Of a stretch of 8,139 bases of DNA, positions 1-6,150 are shown one piece after another (position 1 is the first letter of the stretch; the number at the start of each line of letters is the position of its first letter). Both the position numbers and the translations under genes were made by a program. This DNA comes from XYC2-FULL-41-22 sp041666465. GTDB taxonomy: Bacteria; Patescibacteriota; Gracilibacteria; UBA1369; UBA12470. The stretch lies in the NCBI GenBank assembly GCA_041666465.1, contig JBAYGX010000065.1:1-8139 (forward strand). Direction: 5' to 3'. The notes below the pieces were generated by a model, which saw nothing but the letters and a program-made list of their open reading frames with translations, was not told the DNA's origin and searched no databases.

Positions 1-3000
1 CCAAGATTAGTTTTTAATTGTCCTCGAAGTACATTCTGATAGGCAACATCTGTTCCCAAGTCTGTCGAAACAATTTCGTCATCACCAACTCCGAGATTAT
101 CGGCTTCTTCAGATCGAGTAGTGACCCCTTCCTCAAGATTAGAAGGTGAATAATCTGTAGGCATTTGCGCTTCAGTTGAAAAAATAACAATCTCTTCTTT
201 GCCAGAATTAGAATCTATCAAATGGAAAATCGCCACTCCATCAGAATTTCTTGTTACAGAACTAAGTACCTTTCCTTCCAATAATAATTCCGGGACTTGG
301 CTGGAAACGAACCCGTCACCATTTATAGTTTGGAGATAAACTCTAGATGTATCGATTTTTGTAATCCCACTGTTTTCAACGGTTACAATAATATTGTGGT
401 CTTCTCGTAATTGATCAATCAGCTCCGGAGAAAGAAGGTTTTCATTACCCTCTCTGACCAACCCCGCCGCCTCGCCAAACTTCCCACTTGCTTCTCCGCC
501 AGGCGTTCCCCTCGGACACTTCCTAATCGCAACATATCCACCACTATCAACTAATCGTATATCATACTCAGCCGGATCTCCGTGCTCCGCCGTAATCGCC
601 GCAACAACGGCCTCGTTGCTAATCCCCTCATAATCCGGATTGCTTTCCGGTTTACCTTCTTGTCTTTTAGCAAGATTCTTCAACTCTCTTTCGTCAACTT
701 CTCCCTGTTCATGTGCTACCAAGATTTTTTCCGAATGATTTACCGCATTACCGAATTTTTCATCGGCTGCCAGCGGAGTTGTTCCGCGCTCACATAGCCT
801 GACAGCGGCCCATTTACCAGGTTTAACTTCGTTATACGCATATTCATAAACATTCCCGAAATCATTTTTGATATCAGCCTCAACTTTGGCCCGAGAATCG
901 CCTTTGTAATCCGGGTCGTCAAATGCGTTATAATCTTCGGTACCATGTCTTTCTATAGACCTTATTCTGTCGGCAAGGTTTTCTTTTTCTCGCTCATCGA
1001 CCTTTCCTCTTACAAACTCCATATGTTCTTTTGCCTTCTCTTGCTTTTCGACGGTGTCCAAAGTCCCACCTTTTTTCTTGTCCTCGGTAAGATTTGTCAT
1101 TGCTTGAGCAACAGCCTTTTCCCAAGTTCCGCCACTAACATTACTGAATGAAAATGTAATAGGGTCTTCTCCTTCATAACCATTCACATGGAGGGTGAAT
1201 GTTCCACTAACGGATTTTTGAGAATTTTGACCCAAGGCAAAAACCATATGAACGCCAACAAGGCTGACATGTGGGGTGCCAAGATTATCAAGAAACTTAT
1301 TATTTAAAATATTACCCGCCTCGTCAAAATCCGATTCAAACTGTCCGATATCATATCCTCCGCGCGCATTTGCGCCCTCGCCGTAATTCAGACCTTTATC
1401 TTTATCCATCAAGTCGTAATACTCCTTAAGTTCGGGCACTTGGCTGAAATCATCTTCCGTAGGAGTCGGTTTTGCCAGAACTTTTAATAGAGTGTCGTAT
1501 TTGGAAAGTTGTTCCATTTCCTTGGCAAGAGCAGGAAGTGATTGATTTGATTTAAAGGCATCCTTAATATCGTCAATTCTGTCAGGCAGTTGACGACAGC
1601 TGTTCAAGCGATCTTGTAAATATACAGGCCATTTATCAGATACTTCTTTGAAAGCATCCAGTTTCTTAAGATTTTCCGGGCTCGCCATCTCTTTATATTG
1701 CTGAAGTTTTGCCAAATATGCCTCTGCCGTTTCACCGGATTCCGATCCGGCTTCGAAAGCCGCGCCATCGGTTCCGGATCCAGGCTTGTAATCATTATTA
1801 GGACAGATGGCATCTCTGACAGTCAATTGATCTATAGGTTTCTTAAAAGGGATTTTGACTTCCGAGCTCTGGTTAGGAGGTTCTCCGAATTGTATTTTGG
1901 AAACATCAACAGTTATCGCCCCACTTTTTTTATCGACACTAATTGTTAACGACCTCTCTCTCCTTAAACCGCCAAACGGAGAGGGCATGCTTGTCGGAAG
2001 CCATTTTACTTCCGGTACGGTTTTGGTCTGTCCTTTCTCGGGAAGGTCTATGCCTTTGTACATTCTTGCAAACGCAGCTTGATCTGCAAATACTTGCCTG
2101 AAAGAAACTTCGCTATAATCCATTACTTCGACAGCAAGCGGCTCACCTTTGGGTTGTTCGACAAAAGATTTTATATTGAAATGTTCGGCATCTGTTATGC
2201 CTCGTGCGGCAAGCCCTTCGGTACCCATGATATTCCCGCCGTTGAAAGAAGTCGGAGTCTCTCTGCGTGCTCCGAGTATATCTCTCCCGATTTTAAGTTG
2301 GGCTTCGGAAACATGGATAGTTTCAGCTTTTAATTGGTCATAAGATTTACCGGTTAAAGCTTGGACCTTTTCCGTAAAAGCTTTATCCAACGCGGCAGTA
2401 GCTTCGGTTAAGGCAACAGGATCTATATTAATACCATTTTTTAAATATACGGGATTTTGTTTTAATGCATTGATAATAGGATTAAGAGCCGCGAAAGCCT
2501 GTGCTTTATCGGGATTAAGGTTGACATAGTCAACTATGAACTCTTCATATTCTGAAATTTTCGATTTGGCATCTTCAAAAGCTTTTTTATCTGCGTCGCG
2601 TGCGGTTTCAAGTTGCGTTAAATCGGTAGCGACCTGCTCAACCGTTTTTCCGACGACGGTTCCGACATCTTCTTTGATTCCGGCTTCCAGTTCAGTAGCT
2701 GCCCCTTCAGGTTTAATAGCCAAAACTTCCGCAACAAGTGTTGCCTCAAGGGTATCAAGTCCGGTTTTGTAATCGAAATCTGCTTTCGTGACACCTGCCG
2801 TGAATGCCGCATCCATCCCGTCAAGTTTTGTGCTCAAACCATCGCAAAGGGTTTTCACTTCGGTATCTTTTGAGGTATCTGTATCGACTGCCTGTTCATT
2901 CTCTCCATACAGCGCCCTTAAATTTGCAACCACACCTTTTGCGGATTCCACCTTGCCGGCCAATGCAGCTTTTTTGGTGTCGATCGCCTCTTGTTTTAAC

Positions 3001-3134
3001 TGTGCATCTGTTTTCTCGGCGGTAGGAGTCGGGGTTTCAACTTTGACAGGGACAGGGACAGCCTCCGGTGGGGTCATGAAAACCACTCTCTTTTCCCCGC
3101 ACAACCACCTGTTTGTATCAATCAATTTTAACAT
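1..3134 (-). CDS. very large hypothetical protein, N-terminal 1044 residues (runs off left edge)
   Basis: The frame stays open from ATG at 3134 to the window edge without a stop, so the protein exceeds 1044 aa. I do not recognise a family. The start directly abuts the TAA of the upstream 104-aa gene, and AAGGG lies six bases before the ATG, the clearest ribosome-binding site in the window; an internal ATG at residue 20 is the alternative. Residues 21-41 are proline/threonine-rich, like a flexible linker. Residues 42-250 are Lys/Glu/Ala-rich and look helical or coiled-coil. A beta-rich stretch lies near 390-425, helical segments near 470-600, and another beta-rich stretch near 635-672. Two copies of a roughly 90-residue domain occupy 711-798 and 812-890. 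No signal peptide or membrane segment is visible at this start, so it is probably cytoplasmic or exported by an unrecognised route. Certain as a gene; function unknown. Confidence 0.88.
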   Translation of the reverse strand, partial: MLKLIDTNRWLCGEKRVVFMTPPEAVPVPVKVETPTPTAEKTDAQLKQEAIDTKKAALAGKVESAKGVVANLRALYGENEQAVDTDTSKDTEVKTLCDGLSTKLDGMDAAFTAGVTKADFDYKTGLDTLEATLVAEVLAIKPEGAATELEAGIKEDVGTVVGKTVEQVATDLTQLETARDADKKAFEDAKSKISEYEEFIVDYVNLNPDKAQAFAALNPIINALKQNPVYLKNGINIDPVALTEATAALDKAFTEKVQALTGKSYDQLKAETIHVSEAQLKIGRDILGARRETPTSFNGGNIMGTEGLAARGITDAEHFNIKSFVEQPKGEPLAVEVMDYSEVSFRQVFADQAAFARMYKGIDLPEKGQTKTVPEVKWLPTSMPSPFGGLRRERSLTISVDKKSGAITVDVSKIQFGEPPNQSSEVKIPFKKPIDQLTVRDAICPNNDYKPGSGTDGAAFEAGSESGETAEAYLAKLQQYKEMASPENLKKLDAFKEVSDKWPVYLQDRLNSCRQLPDRIDDIKDAFKSNQSLPALAKEMEQLSKYDTLLKVLAKPTPTEDDFSQVPELKEYYDLMDKDKGLNYGEGANARGGYDIGQFESDFDEAGNILNNKFLDNLGTPHVSLVGVHMVFALGQNSQKSVSGTFTLHVNGYEGEDPITFSFSNVSGGTWEKAVAQAMTNLTEDKKKGGTLDTVEKQEKAKEHMEFVRGKVDEREKENLADRIRSIERHGTEDYNAFDDPDYKGDSRAKVEADIKNDFGNVYEYAYNEVKPGKWAAVRLCERGTTPLAADEKFGNAVNHSEKILVAHEQGEVDERELKNLAKRQEGKPESNPDYEGISNEAVVAAITAEHGDPAEYDIRLVDSGGYVAIRKCPRGTPGGEASGKFGEAAGLVREGNENLLSPELIDQLREDHNIIVTVENSGITKIDTSRVYLQTINGDGFVSSQVPELLLEGKVLSSVTRNSDGVAIFHLIDSNSGKEEIVIFSTEAQMPTDYSPSNLEEGVTTRSEEADNLGVGDDEIVSTDLGTDVAYQNVLRGQLKTNL
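465..701 (-). repeat. internal domain repeat, copy 2 (residues 812-890 of the large protein)
   Basis: Landmarks match copy 1: VDEREL (813-818), PDYEG (833-837), G852, EY (856-857), a YVAIR-C-RGT core (867-877) and GKFG (884-887). A shortened echo of the leading helix follows at about 893-911 (LVREG, then ELIDQLRE), hinting at a third, more degenerate unit. The conserved Arg-x-Cys-x-Arg-Gly-Thr signature in both copies is the best handle for a family search. Confidence 0.8.
741..1004 (-). repeat. internal domain repeat, copy 1 (residues 711-798 of the large protein)
   Basis: This copy contains VDERE (712-716), PDYKG (741-745), G760, EY (764-765), then a WAAVR-C-RGT core (775-785) and EKFG (792-795). 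From PDY onward each landmark recurs exactly 92 residues later in copy 2 with no gap. The VDERE element is offset by 101, so copy 1 has about nine extra residues between VDERE and PDY. The similarity is at protein level and is too diverged to be a DNA slippage product, so it is an old domain duplication. Confidence 0.8.
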
Positions 3135-3449
3135 TTAGATCCCTTTTAATAAATCTTCAGCCGTCTTATCTTCGCCGGTATGTATAATTATTTCCGCCTG
3201 TTTCACTCCTTGCTTTAAAGGCCCTTTCCTGAACTCGTCAACTTCTTTCAGGTGTTGCTCGACAAGTCCGAGTACTTGCGAATCGCGTTCGTCACCAAGA
3301 GCCTTCTTTTTGGCTTCCCCTTGCGTCAAAATGGCAATCACCTTTTGTGCTTTCGCATCATCCAAACTCGCGCAAGCGGCAATGATTTTTTTCTTCGCCT
3401 CTTCTCCGATACAAGTAAACGCCTGAATTTGAGCCGTGATATCAGCCAT
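3135..3449 (-). CDS. 104-aa helical hypothetical protein, first gene of the operon
   Basis: This is a complete small protein of unknown function. It is predicted mostly helical and highly charged, with many Lys/Glu/Ala residues and two cysteines near the N-terminus (C13 and C26), and no signal peptide or membrane span. Composition resembles the helical N-terminal section of the protein encoded downstream. Its TAA touches the ATG of that gene, so the two are surely co-transcribed and probably coupled in translation, which suggests a shared complex. An extended -10 promoter lies about 25 bases before the start. No Shine-Dalgarno is visible between the predicted transcription start and ATG at 3449. 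I do not recognise a family. Confidence 0.82.
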   Translation of the reverse strand: MADITAQIQAFTCIGEEAKKKIIAACASLDDAKAQKVIAILTQGEAKKKALGDERDSQVLGLVEQHLKEVDEFRKGPLKQGVKQAEIIIHTGEDKTAEDLLKGI

Positions 3450-3473
3450 TCGAATGTTTTTTTATATCTGTAA

Positions 3474-3482
3474 ATTATATCA
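3474..3482 (-). promoter_or_regulatory. extended -10 promoter (TGATATAAT) of the 3449-to-1 operon
   Basis: On the minus strand TGATATAAT fits the extended -10 consensus TGnTATAAT. No good -35 hexamer is seen at 17 bp, as is tolerated for extended -10 promoters. Transcription would start near 3467, giving a leader of about 18 nt with no ribosome-binding site. A second GATATAA lies just downstream. Confidence 0.6.
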
Positions 3483-3547
3483 CAAAAAAGAAAGGCGGGG
3501 AAGGGGAAATAGGTGGTCTACCAAGAGTTTGCCTGCATCATCGTATG

Positions 3548-3571
3548 AGTTTTCTCCTCGAGGAGAAAACT
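3548..3571. repeat. 24-nt perfect palindrome (10-bp arms around TCGA)
   Basis: Arms AGTTTTCTCC and GGAGAAAACT flank a central TCGA, so the DNA is fully self-complementary. As RNA it would form a strong hairpin. It lies downstream of tRNA-Ala on the minus strand, but no T-run follows in that direction, so it is a poor intrinsic terminator. It could be a processing hairpin or a dyad bound by a dimeric regulator. It directly adjoins the first 18-bp direct repeat. Confidence 0.75.
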
Positions 3572-3587
3572 TCGTGACGCAAATCTC
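3570..3587. repeat. 18-bp direct repeat, copy 1
   Basis: CTTCGTGACGCAAATCTC, identical to the copy at 3758-3775. The two enclose 170 bases that contain the long stem-loop. An exact 18-mer twice within 206 bases is not expected by chance. Confidence 0.85.
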
Positions 3588-3650
3588 CCCCATTGAAAGA
3601 AGTTTAGTTAGCGCAAAACCGCTTCGCTTTCTTGCAATAGGGATTTGCTT

Positions 3651-3714
3651 GATTCTCTACGAAATAAGTCGTCTCTCCCGCAGACGGGATCGACTTCCTT
3701 ATTTCTTGAGAATC
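3651..3714. repeat. long imperfect stem-loop between the direct repeats
   Basis: The arms at 3651-3671 and 3691-3714 are complementary: GATTCTC, GAAATAA and GTCG each pair with their inverse, with small bulges and a two-base mismatch. Inside sits a second stem, TCCCG (3676-3680) with CGGGA (3685-3689), around a CAGA loop. The whole forms a two-tier hairpin of roughly 25 base pairs. It resembles a non-autonomous palindromic repeat or a structured RNA; no transposase ends or family are recognised. Confidence 0.75.
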
Positions 3715-3757
3715 CCACTCCGCTACGCGAAGGTTCGCAGAGCTCAACTTCGCTCCG

Positions 3758-3775
3758 CTTCGTGACGCAAATCTC
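3758..3775. repeat. 18-bp direct repeat, copy 2, nine bases beyond the tRNA-Ala 3' end
   Basis: Exact second copy of CTTCGTGACGCAAATCTC. It ends nine bases before the CCA end of tRNA-Ala. The position fits a target duplication, an excision scar, or one unit of a dispersed intergenic repeat family; the window alone cannot decide. Confidence 0.85.
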
Positions 3776-3784
3776 GCTACTTTG

Positions 3785-3861
3785 TGGTGGAGATGATGGG
3801 AGTCGAACCCACGACCTCGGCAATGCGAATGCCGCGCTCTAGCCAACTGAGCTACATCCCC
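3785..3861 (-). tRNA. tRNA-Ala (anticodon CGC)
   Basis: A complete cloverleaf can be drawn on the minus strand. The acceptor stem is GGGGATG with CATCTCC (one G-U pair) and the D-arm is GCTC/GAGC. The anticodon stem is CGGCA/TGCCG around loop TTCGCAT, giving anticodon CGC, which reads GCG (Ala). A five-base variable loop precedes the T-arm GTGGG/CCCAT with loop TTCGACT. Discriminator A and CCA are encoded. Length is 77 nt including CCA. Confidence 0.96.
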
Positions 3862-3882
3862 AATTTGTTTTTTGCACGCGGA

Positions 3883-3910
3883 ATCTTACATCAAAACGAG
3901 CTTTACTCAA
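3883..3910 (-). promoter_or_regulatory. promoter of tRNA-Ala (TTGAGT-16-TAAGAT)
   Basis: On the minus strand TTGAGT (3905-3910) and TAAGAT (3883-3888) are spaced by 16 bases. This places transcription near 3876, about 15 bases before the mature tRNA 5' end. It sits back to back with the presumed control region of the plus-strand PRC-barrel gene. Confidence 0.55.
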
Positions 3911-3939
3911 ATACCCAACCTGTCCTAATCTTAAGTGCG

Positions 3940-4491
3940 ATGAAGCTAACATTTCTAAAAGCTGTCGGGACCCATATCGTGAGCGAGCAAGCGGAAGAGC
4001 CGGTCGCGCTTTTGAGGGATATAATTATCAATCCCGATTCGGGCGCAATTTTGGCACTAGGACTTTTTATTTCCAAAAAAATCATCCCAATAACGGATAT
4101 ACGCGAGTGGACGCACGAATGGGTGAAAATAGTCGATGAAACGGCAATAATCGATCGCGAAGAATTGATTAAGCTTTCAAGTTTCAATCCAAAAAGAACA
4201 AAAATTTTCGGCAAAGAGGTTTATAAAGAAGATGGAAAATTCATGGGATTTGTTGAGGATTTCATTTTTGATACCGAGATCGGTTCCCTTACGCAACTTT
4301 ATATTGTGAAAAAATTTCTGTTCATAAGTCTGGAAAAAAGAGTTGTTTGGTTTAGGGATATTTTGAGAATAGAGGACGATAAAATAATCATTAAAAATGA
4401 TACGAGAGGGACGAAAGAGCACATAAAAGATTTCTTCGATCTGCGTTCCAAAATTAAATCGCCGGTCGGGACGAGTTGTCCGGTGCAGTAG
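3940..4491 (+). CDS. tandem PRC-barrel domain protein, 183 aa
   Basis: The protein consists of two PRC-barrel-like beta domains. Domain 1 (about residues 9-75) carries VALLRDIIINPDSGAI, and domain 2 (about 87-155) carries the typical pattern GKEVYKEDGKFMGFVEDF followed by a D-x-x-x-G-x-L turn. PRC-barrels occur in photosynthetic reaction centre H subunits, RimM and many small proteins of unclear role, generally as binding modules; the partner cannot be predicted here. There is no signal peptide or membrane segment. The frame stays open upstream to 3784, but that part is the complement of tRNA-Ala, so ATG at 3940 is the first credible start. TAATCT just upstream might serve as a -10, giving a nearly leaderless mRNA. 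Its last 38 bases overlap the end of the opposing minus-strand frame. Confidence 0.78.
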   Translation: MKLTFLKAVGTHIVSEQAEEPVALLRDIIINPDSGAILALGLFISKKIIPITDIREWTHEWVKIVDETAIIDREELIKLSSFNPKRTKIFGKEVYKEDGKFMGFVEDFIFDTEIGSLTQLYIVKKFLFISLEKRVVWFRDILRIEDDKIIIKNDTRGTKEHIKDFFDLRSKIKSPVGTSCPVQ

Positions 4492-4795
4492 CATTTCCAA
4501 GCGCGCCTAAACCTGCTTGTTGTAAAAATAATTCTATTGATGGATTTCTACTACGAAGTCGATACGATGCAATGATTTGGTCTTCTCTGCCCATGGTTTT
4601 CTCATCAAGGGCGCTGTCCCACTGTATTACTGTGCGGCTTTCACGACCACCAGTTTCTCTAGTCGGCGGGTAGCTGTTCCATCGCATGAAACATTGGAGT
4701 TGTCTGATTTCTAAATCATCTAGACCAAGAATTTCAGGACAACCTATCTTATTTAGATCTTTCAACATGCGTACAATTGAATCAAACCAAACCAA
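4454..4795 (-). pseudogene. detached C-terminal frame of the 5421-to-4454 hypothetical gene
   Basis: This frame begins right at the GTTTG repeat where the upstream gene ends prematurely. It has only a TTG as a start and lacks any promoter or ribosome-binding site. Its 113 codons look protein-like: amphipathic and charged, with LDDLEIRQLQ and RWNSYPP near the middle. Joined to the upstream frame with one pentamer fewer, it gives a continuous 320-aa protein reading KVWFDSIVRMLKDL across the junction. It is therefore read as the C-terminal third of that gene, separated by a frameshift. A separate small gene from the TTG, or from ATG at 4766-4768, is possible but less likely. The stop is TAA at 4454, 38 bases inside the opposing PRC-barrel gene. 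Confidence 0.6.
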
Positions 4796-5421
4796 ACTTT
4801 TTCATCTAAAAACTCTTTTCTTTTTTTTCTTTGTTCACGAAATAAATTTTTATATCGCGTCAGCATATTTATATATAACTTGTGCCATGTCGTCCCGACT
4901 TCTTCGTATGTAAATAATCCTGATTGAGCGAATCGTGAGATTTCTGAACGAGTGCAATCTTTCATATAATCATGTTGCCCAGGCCATTCTTCACCTTCGC
5001 CATTTAGAGAGGCTACTTCTGTTAGTCTATCAAGATAATAATCTACAAGTCTAACTTTTCTCGCAATTAAAGGCTGTCTTATATTTTCAAATACTGCTGC
5101 AATTCTAAGTCGCTGTGTTGGCGTAAGAAATGATGTTGGGGAGGCATTTAGTACCGGTTCAATTTTTTGCCATTCTGACATTATAGCAGAATAATCCATC
5201 CCAAGGCTTTCCAAATAAGTAATGTATTTTTCATTAGCCGTATCGGCTAATTCTTGAACAGGAGTGCGGAGTTCAAAATCATATATCGTTACCAATGAAT
5301 CGGACATATTTAAAGTCCAGTCGTAACGATCTAATCGTGCGTAAACCAATCCGGTATATTCAGCTAGTAAATTTGGAATTTCAGATATTTCAAGTGTTCT
5401 TGGTTGAGATAATGGCACCAT
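4762..5421 (-). CDS. hypothetical helical protein, 219 aa as read, probably truncated by a pentamer repeat
   Basis: I do not recognise a family. The protein is soluble-looking and mostly helical, without signal peptide or membrane spans. It has a hydrophilic middle (GEGEEWPGQHDY near residues 143-154) and a basic run (REQRKKRKEF near 195-204). Start ATG at 5421 lies about 21 bases below the predicted transcription start of a near-consensus promoter; no Shine-Dalgarno is visible. The last ten residues (GLIQLYAC and neighbours) come from reading through a GTTTG x3 repeat into a frame that stops at TGA 4762-4764. The frame that stays open beyond is the one reached if one GTTTG unit is missing. 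Reading TGA as sense would not help, since TAA follows two codons later. The gene may be phase-variable, recently mutated, or hit by a sequence error. Confidence 0.78.
   Translation of the reverse strand: MVPLSQPRTLEISEIPNLLAEYTGLVYARLDRYDWTLNMSDSLVTIYDFELRTPVQELADTANEKYITYLESLGMDYSAIMSEWQKIEPVLNASPTSFLTPTQRLRIAAVFENIRQPLIARKVRLVDYYLDRLTEVASLNGEGEEWPGQHDYMKDCTRSEISRFAQSGLFTYEEVGTTWHKLYINMLTRYKNLFREQRKKRKEFLDEKVWFGLIQLYAC
4783..4797 (-). repeat. GTTTG x3 pentanucleotide repeat at the frame break
   Basis: Three perfect copies of GTTTG on the minus strand (CAAAC on plus) lie inside the coding region. Only between the frame-1 stop at 4802-4804 and the frame-0 stop at 4762-4764 can the two open frames be joined, and this tract lies in that 40-base interval. 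Loss of one unit removes 5 nt and fuses them. An A5 run at 4798-4802 is the only other slippage-prone tract in the interval and would need one extra A. Confidence 0.85.
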
Positions 5422-5448
5422 ATACGCAAATTAATAATTAAGTTTTAA

Positions 5449-5477
5449 CTTATAGCACCCAAAACGCCGAATGTCAA
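5449..5477 (-). promoter_or_regulatory. near-consensus sigma70-type promoter (TTGACA-17-TATAAG)
   Basis: On the minus strand a perfect -35 TTGACA (5472-5477) lies 17 bases from TATAAG (5449-5454). It drives the 5421-to-4454 gene with a leader of about 21 bases. It begins 13 bases beyond the terminator of the upstream pilin-like gene, so this gene is an independent transcription unit. Confidence 0.8.
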
Positions 5478-5489
5478 GCAGCTCTTATA

Positions 5490-5517
5490 AAAAGACCCCC
5501 CGTACGGGGGGTCTTTT
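5490..5517 (-). terminator. strong palindromic intrinsic terminator
   Basis: A perfect 28-nt palindrome with 12-bp arms (AAAAGACCCCCC with its inverse) and a GTAC loop. On the minus strand it is followed by TTTTATAAG; on the plus strand a long T-rich run follows (TTTTGTTTTTGTTTTT). It can act in both directions, but the gene it ends is the pilin-like one stopping at 5560, 42 bases upstream in that reading direction. No plus-strand gene runs into it. Confidence 0.9.
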
Positions 5518-5559
5518 GTTTTTGTTTTTACGCTAAAGTTTATTAGCGGGTGGTCTTAA

Positions 5560-5979
5560 CTAGGTCACGGTTTCATCACCTGTTCCTGCTCCTGAAAGGA
5601 TCGTCGTTACAGCGGCGAATGATAATAGAATGATTACGATACCAACCGTTGTGTACAATAAAATCTTCTTTGCCTTGCCTGTCTTCTCTTCTTCACCTCC
5701 GGATGTTACATACAAAATGCCTCCGTAAATAATCATAAGTACACAGATAAATCCAAGAAATCCCAAGAACCAGTTTACGATTGTTCTTGCCAGAGTGCGG
5801 AAACTTGTCGCACCGCCCGTTGCAGCAGTGATGTTTTCCGGACTATCGGTTGAATCGATAAGCGCAGCATGAGCGCCAGGGATACCGACAAAGTTCCAGA
5901 GAACAACCAATACTGTAAGGATTCCTCCAAAAATGAGGATGTCCTTCAGCAACTCGCGGTTGAATGATGTTGTCTTCAT
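5560..5979 (-). CDS. TrbC/VirB2-like (Mbov_0395-type) small pilin-like membrane protein, 139 aa
   Basis: Three hydrophobic segments are visible: residues 13-33, 65-91 and 105-128. The first ends in GAHA-A (35-39), a plausible signal peptidase site leaving a short acidic N-terminal region and two membrane helices, the architecture of VirB2/TrbC pilins. The signature is in the second helix and after it: IYGGILYVTSGGEEEKTGKA (84-103), then a helix with GIVIILLSFAAV. Small GGxxYxxSGG-K proteins of this kind are frequent in Patescibacteria and mycoplasmas and are annotated as pilin or conjugal transfer-like, mostly without experimental proof. No other type IV secretion gene is in the window, so a role in conjugation cannot be claimed. 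The stop is TAG and a strong terminator follows. No Shine-Dalgarno and no convincing promoter lie in the 171 bases upstream. Confidence 0.8.
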   Translation of the reverse strand: MKTTSFNRELLKDILIFGGILTVLVVLWNFVGIPGAHAALIDSTDSPENITAATGGATSFRTLARTIVNWFLGFLGFICVLMIIYGGILYVTSGGEEEKTGKAKKILLYTTVGIVIILLSFAAVTTILSGAGTGDETVT

Positions 5980-6108
5980 AGGGAAACTGTTAAGTTTTTA
6001 TATTGATCTCCGAGCCACAAATTACTGTTATTGCAGTTAACTTTCAACCTGAACTGTATCTAAAACCCATTGACACGAAACGGAAATAATTCGGGGTTCA
6101 GGCGCGTC

Positions 6109-6131
6109 AAAAAATATGCACAAAATCGTGC
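6109..6131 (-). terminator. weak possible terminator after murB
   Basis: On the minus strand GCAC/GTGC pairs around a six-base loop and is followed by ATATTTTTT. The stem is only 4 bp. Another 4-bp stem, GGCT/AGCC (6143-6156), overlaps the murB stop codon. Either could give modest termination; read-through into the pilin-like gene is also possible. Confidence 0.3.
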
Positions 6132-6150
6132 GACAAAAACACGGCTTCCT

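Larger units (their letters stand above)
3450..3784. other. gene-free, repeat-rich intergenic stretch
   Basis: About 335 bases separate the 104-aa gene from tRNA-Ala. The stretch holds the operon promoter at its left end, then a perfect 24-nt palindrome, an 18-bp direct repeat pair, a long stem-loop, and several short GC-rich motifs of the CCGCTTCG type. Frames running through it in both directions have no credible start or protein character; those entering from the tRNA side translate tRNA sequence. Nothing here looks protein-coding. Confidence 0.65.

Noticed and set aside
2788..3138. Plus-strand serine-rich frame of 116 codons opposite the large gene
   Set aside because: It is a shadow of a continuous 1044-codon minus-strand frame with its own promoter and ribosome-binding site. 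Low-complexity Ser/Ala/Val composition is typical of antisense reading.
3548..3571. The 24-nt palindrome as an intrinsic terminator for tRNA-Ala
   Set aside because: No T-run follows it in the minus direction, and it lies over 210 bases from the tRNA end.
3570..3775. CRISPR array
   Set aside because: Only two copies of an 18-mer spaced by 170 bases, with no regular spacers or cas genes.
3604..3846. Minus-strand frames of 71 and 80 codons reading through tRNA-Ala, and overlapping plus-strand frames at 3436-3842
   Set aside because: They translate tRNA and palindromic repeat DNA, overlap one another in several frames and have no initiation signals.
3784..3939. Upstream extension of the PRC-barrel frame to an ATG at 3784
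   Set aside because: These codons are the complement of tRNA-Ala. The resulting MMGVEPTTSAM-type N-terminus is a well-known false translation across tRNA genes. ATG at 3940 is used instead.
4762..4764. Alternative genetic code (TGA read as Gly or Trp) to explain the early stop
   Set aside because: Reading through this TGA gains only two codons before TAA. Recognisable genes in the window contain no in-frame TGA and use TGG for Trp.
4811..4835. Slippage in the A8 run as the cause of the frame break at 4762
   Set aside because: After a -1 shift there the new frame meets TGA at 4802-4804 before the downstream open region, so under the standard code the break must lie further downstream, at the A5 or GTTTG tract.
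5980..6150. Promoter for the pilin-like gene (for example ATATAAAA near 5997 or TTGACG near 6103)
   Set aside because: No pair of hexamers with acceptable spacing could be found, so none is listed.
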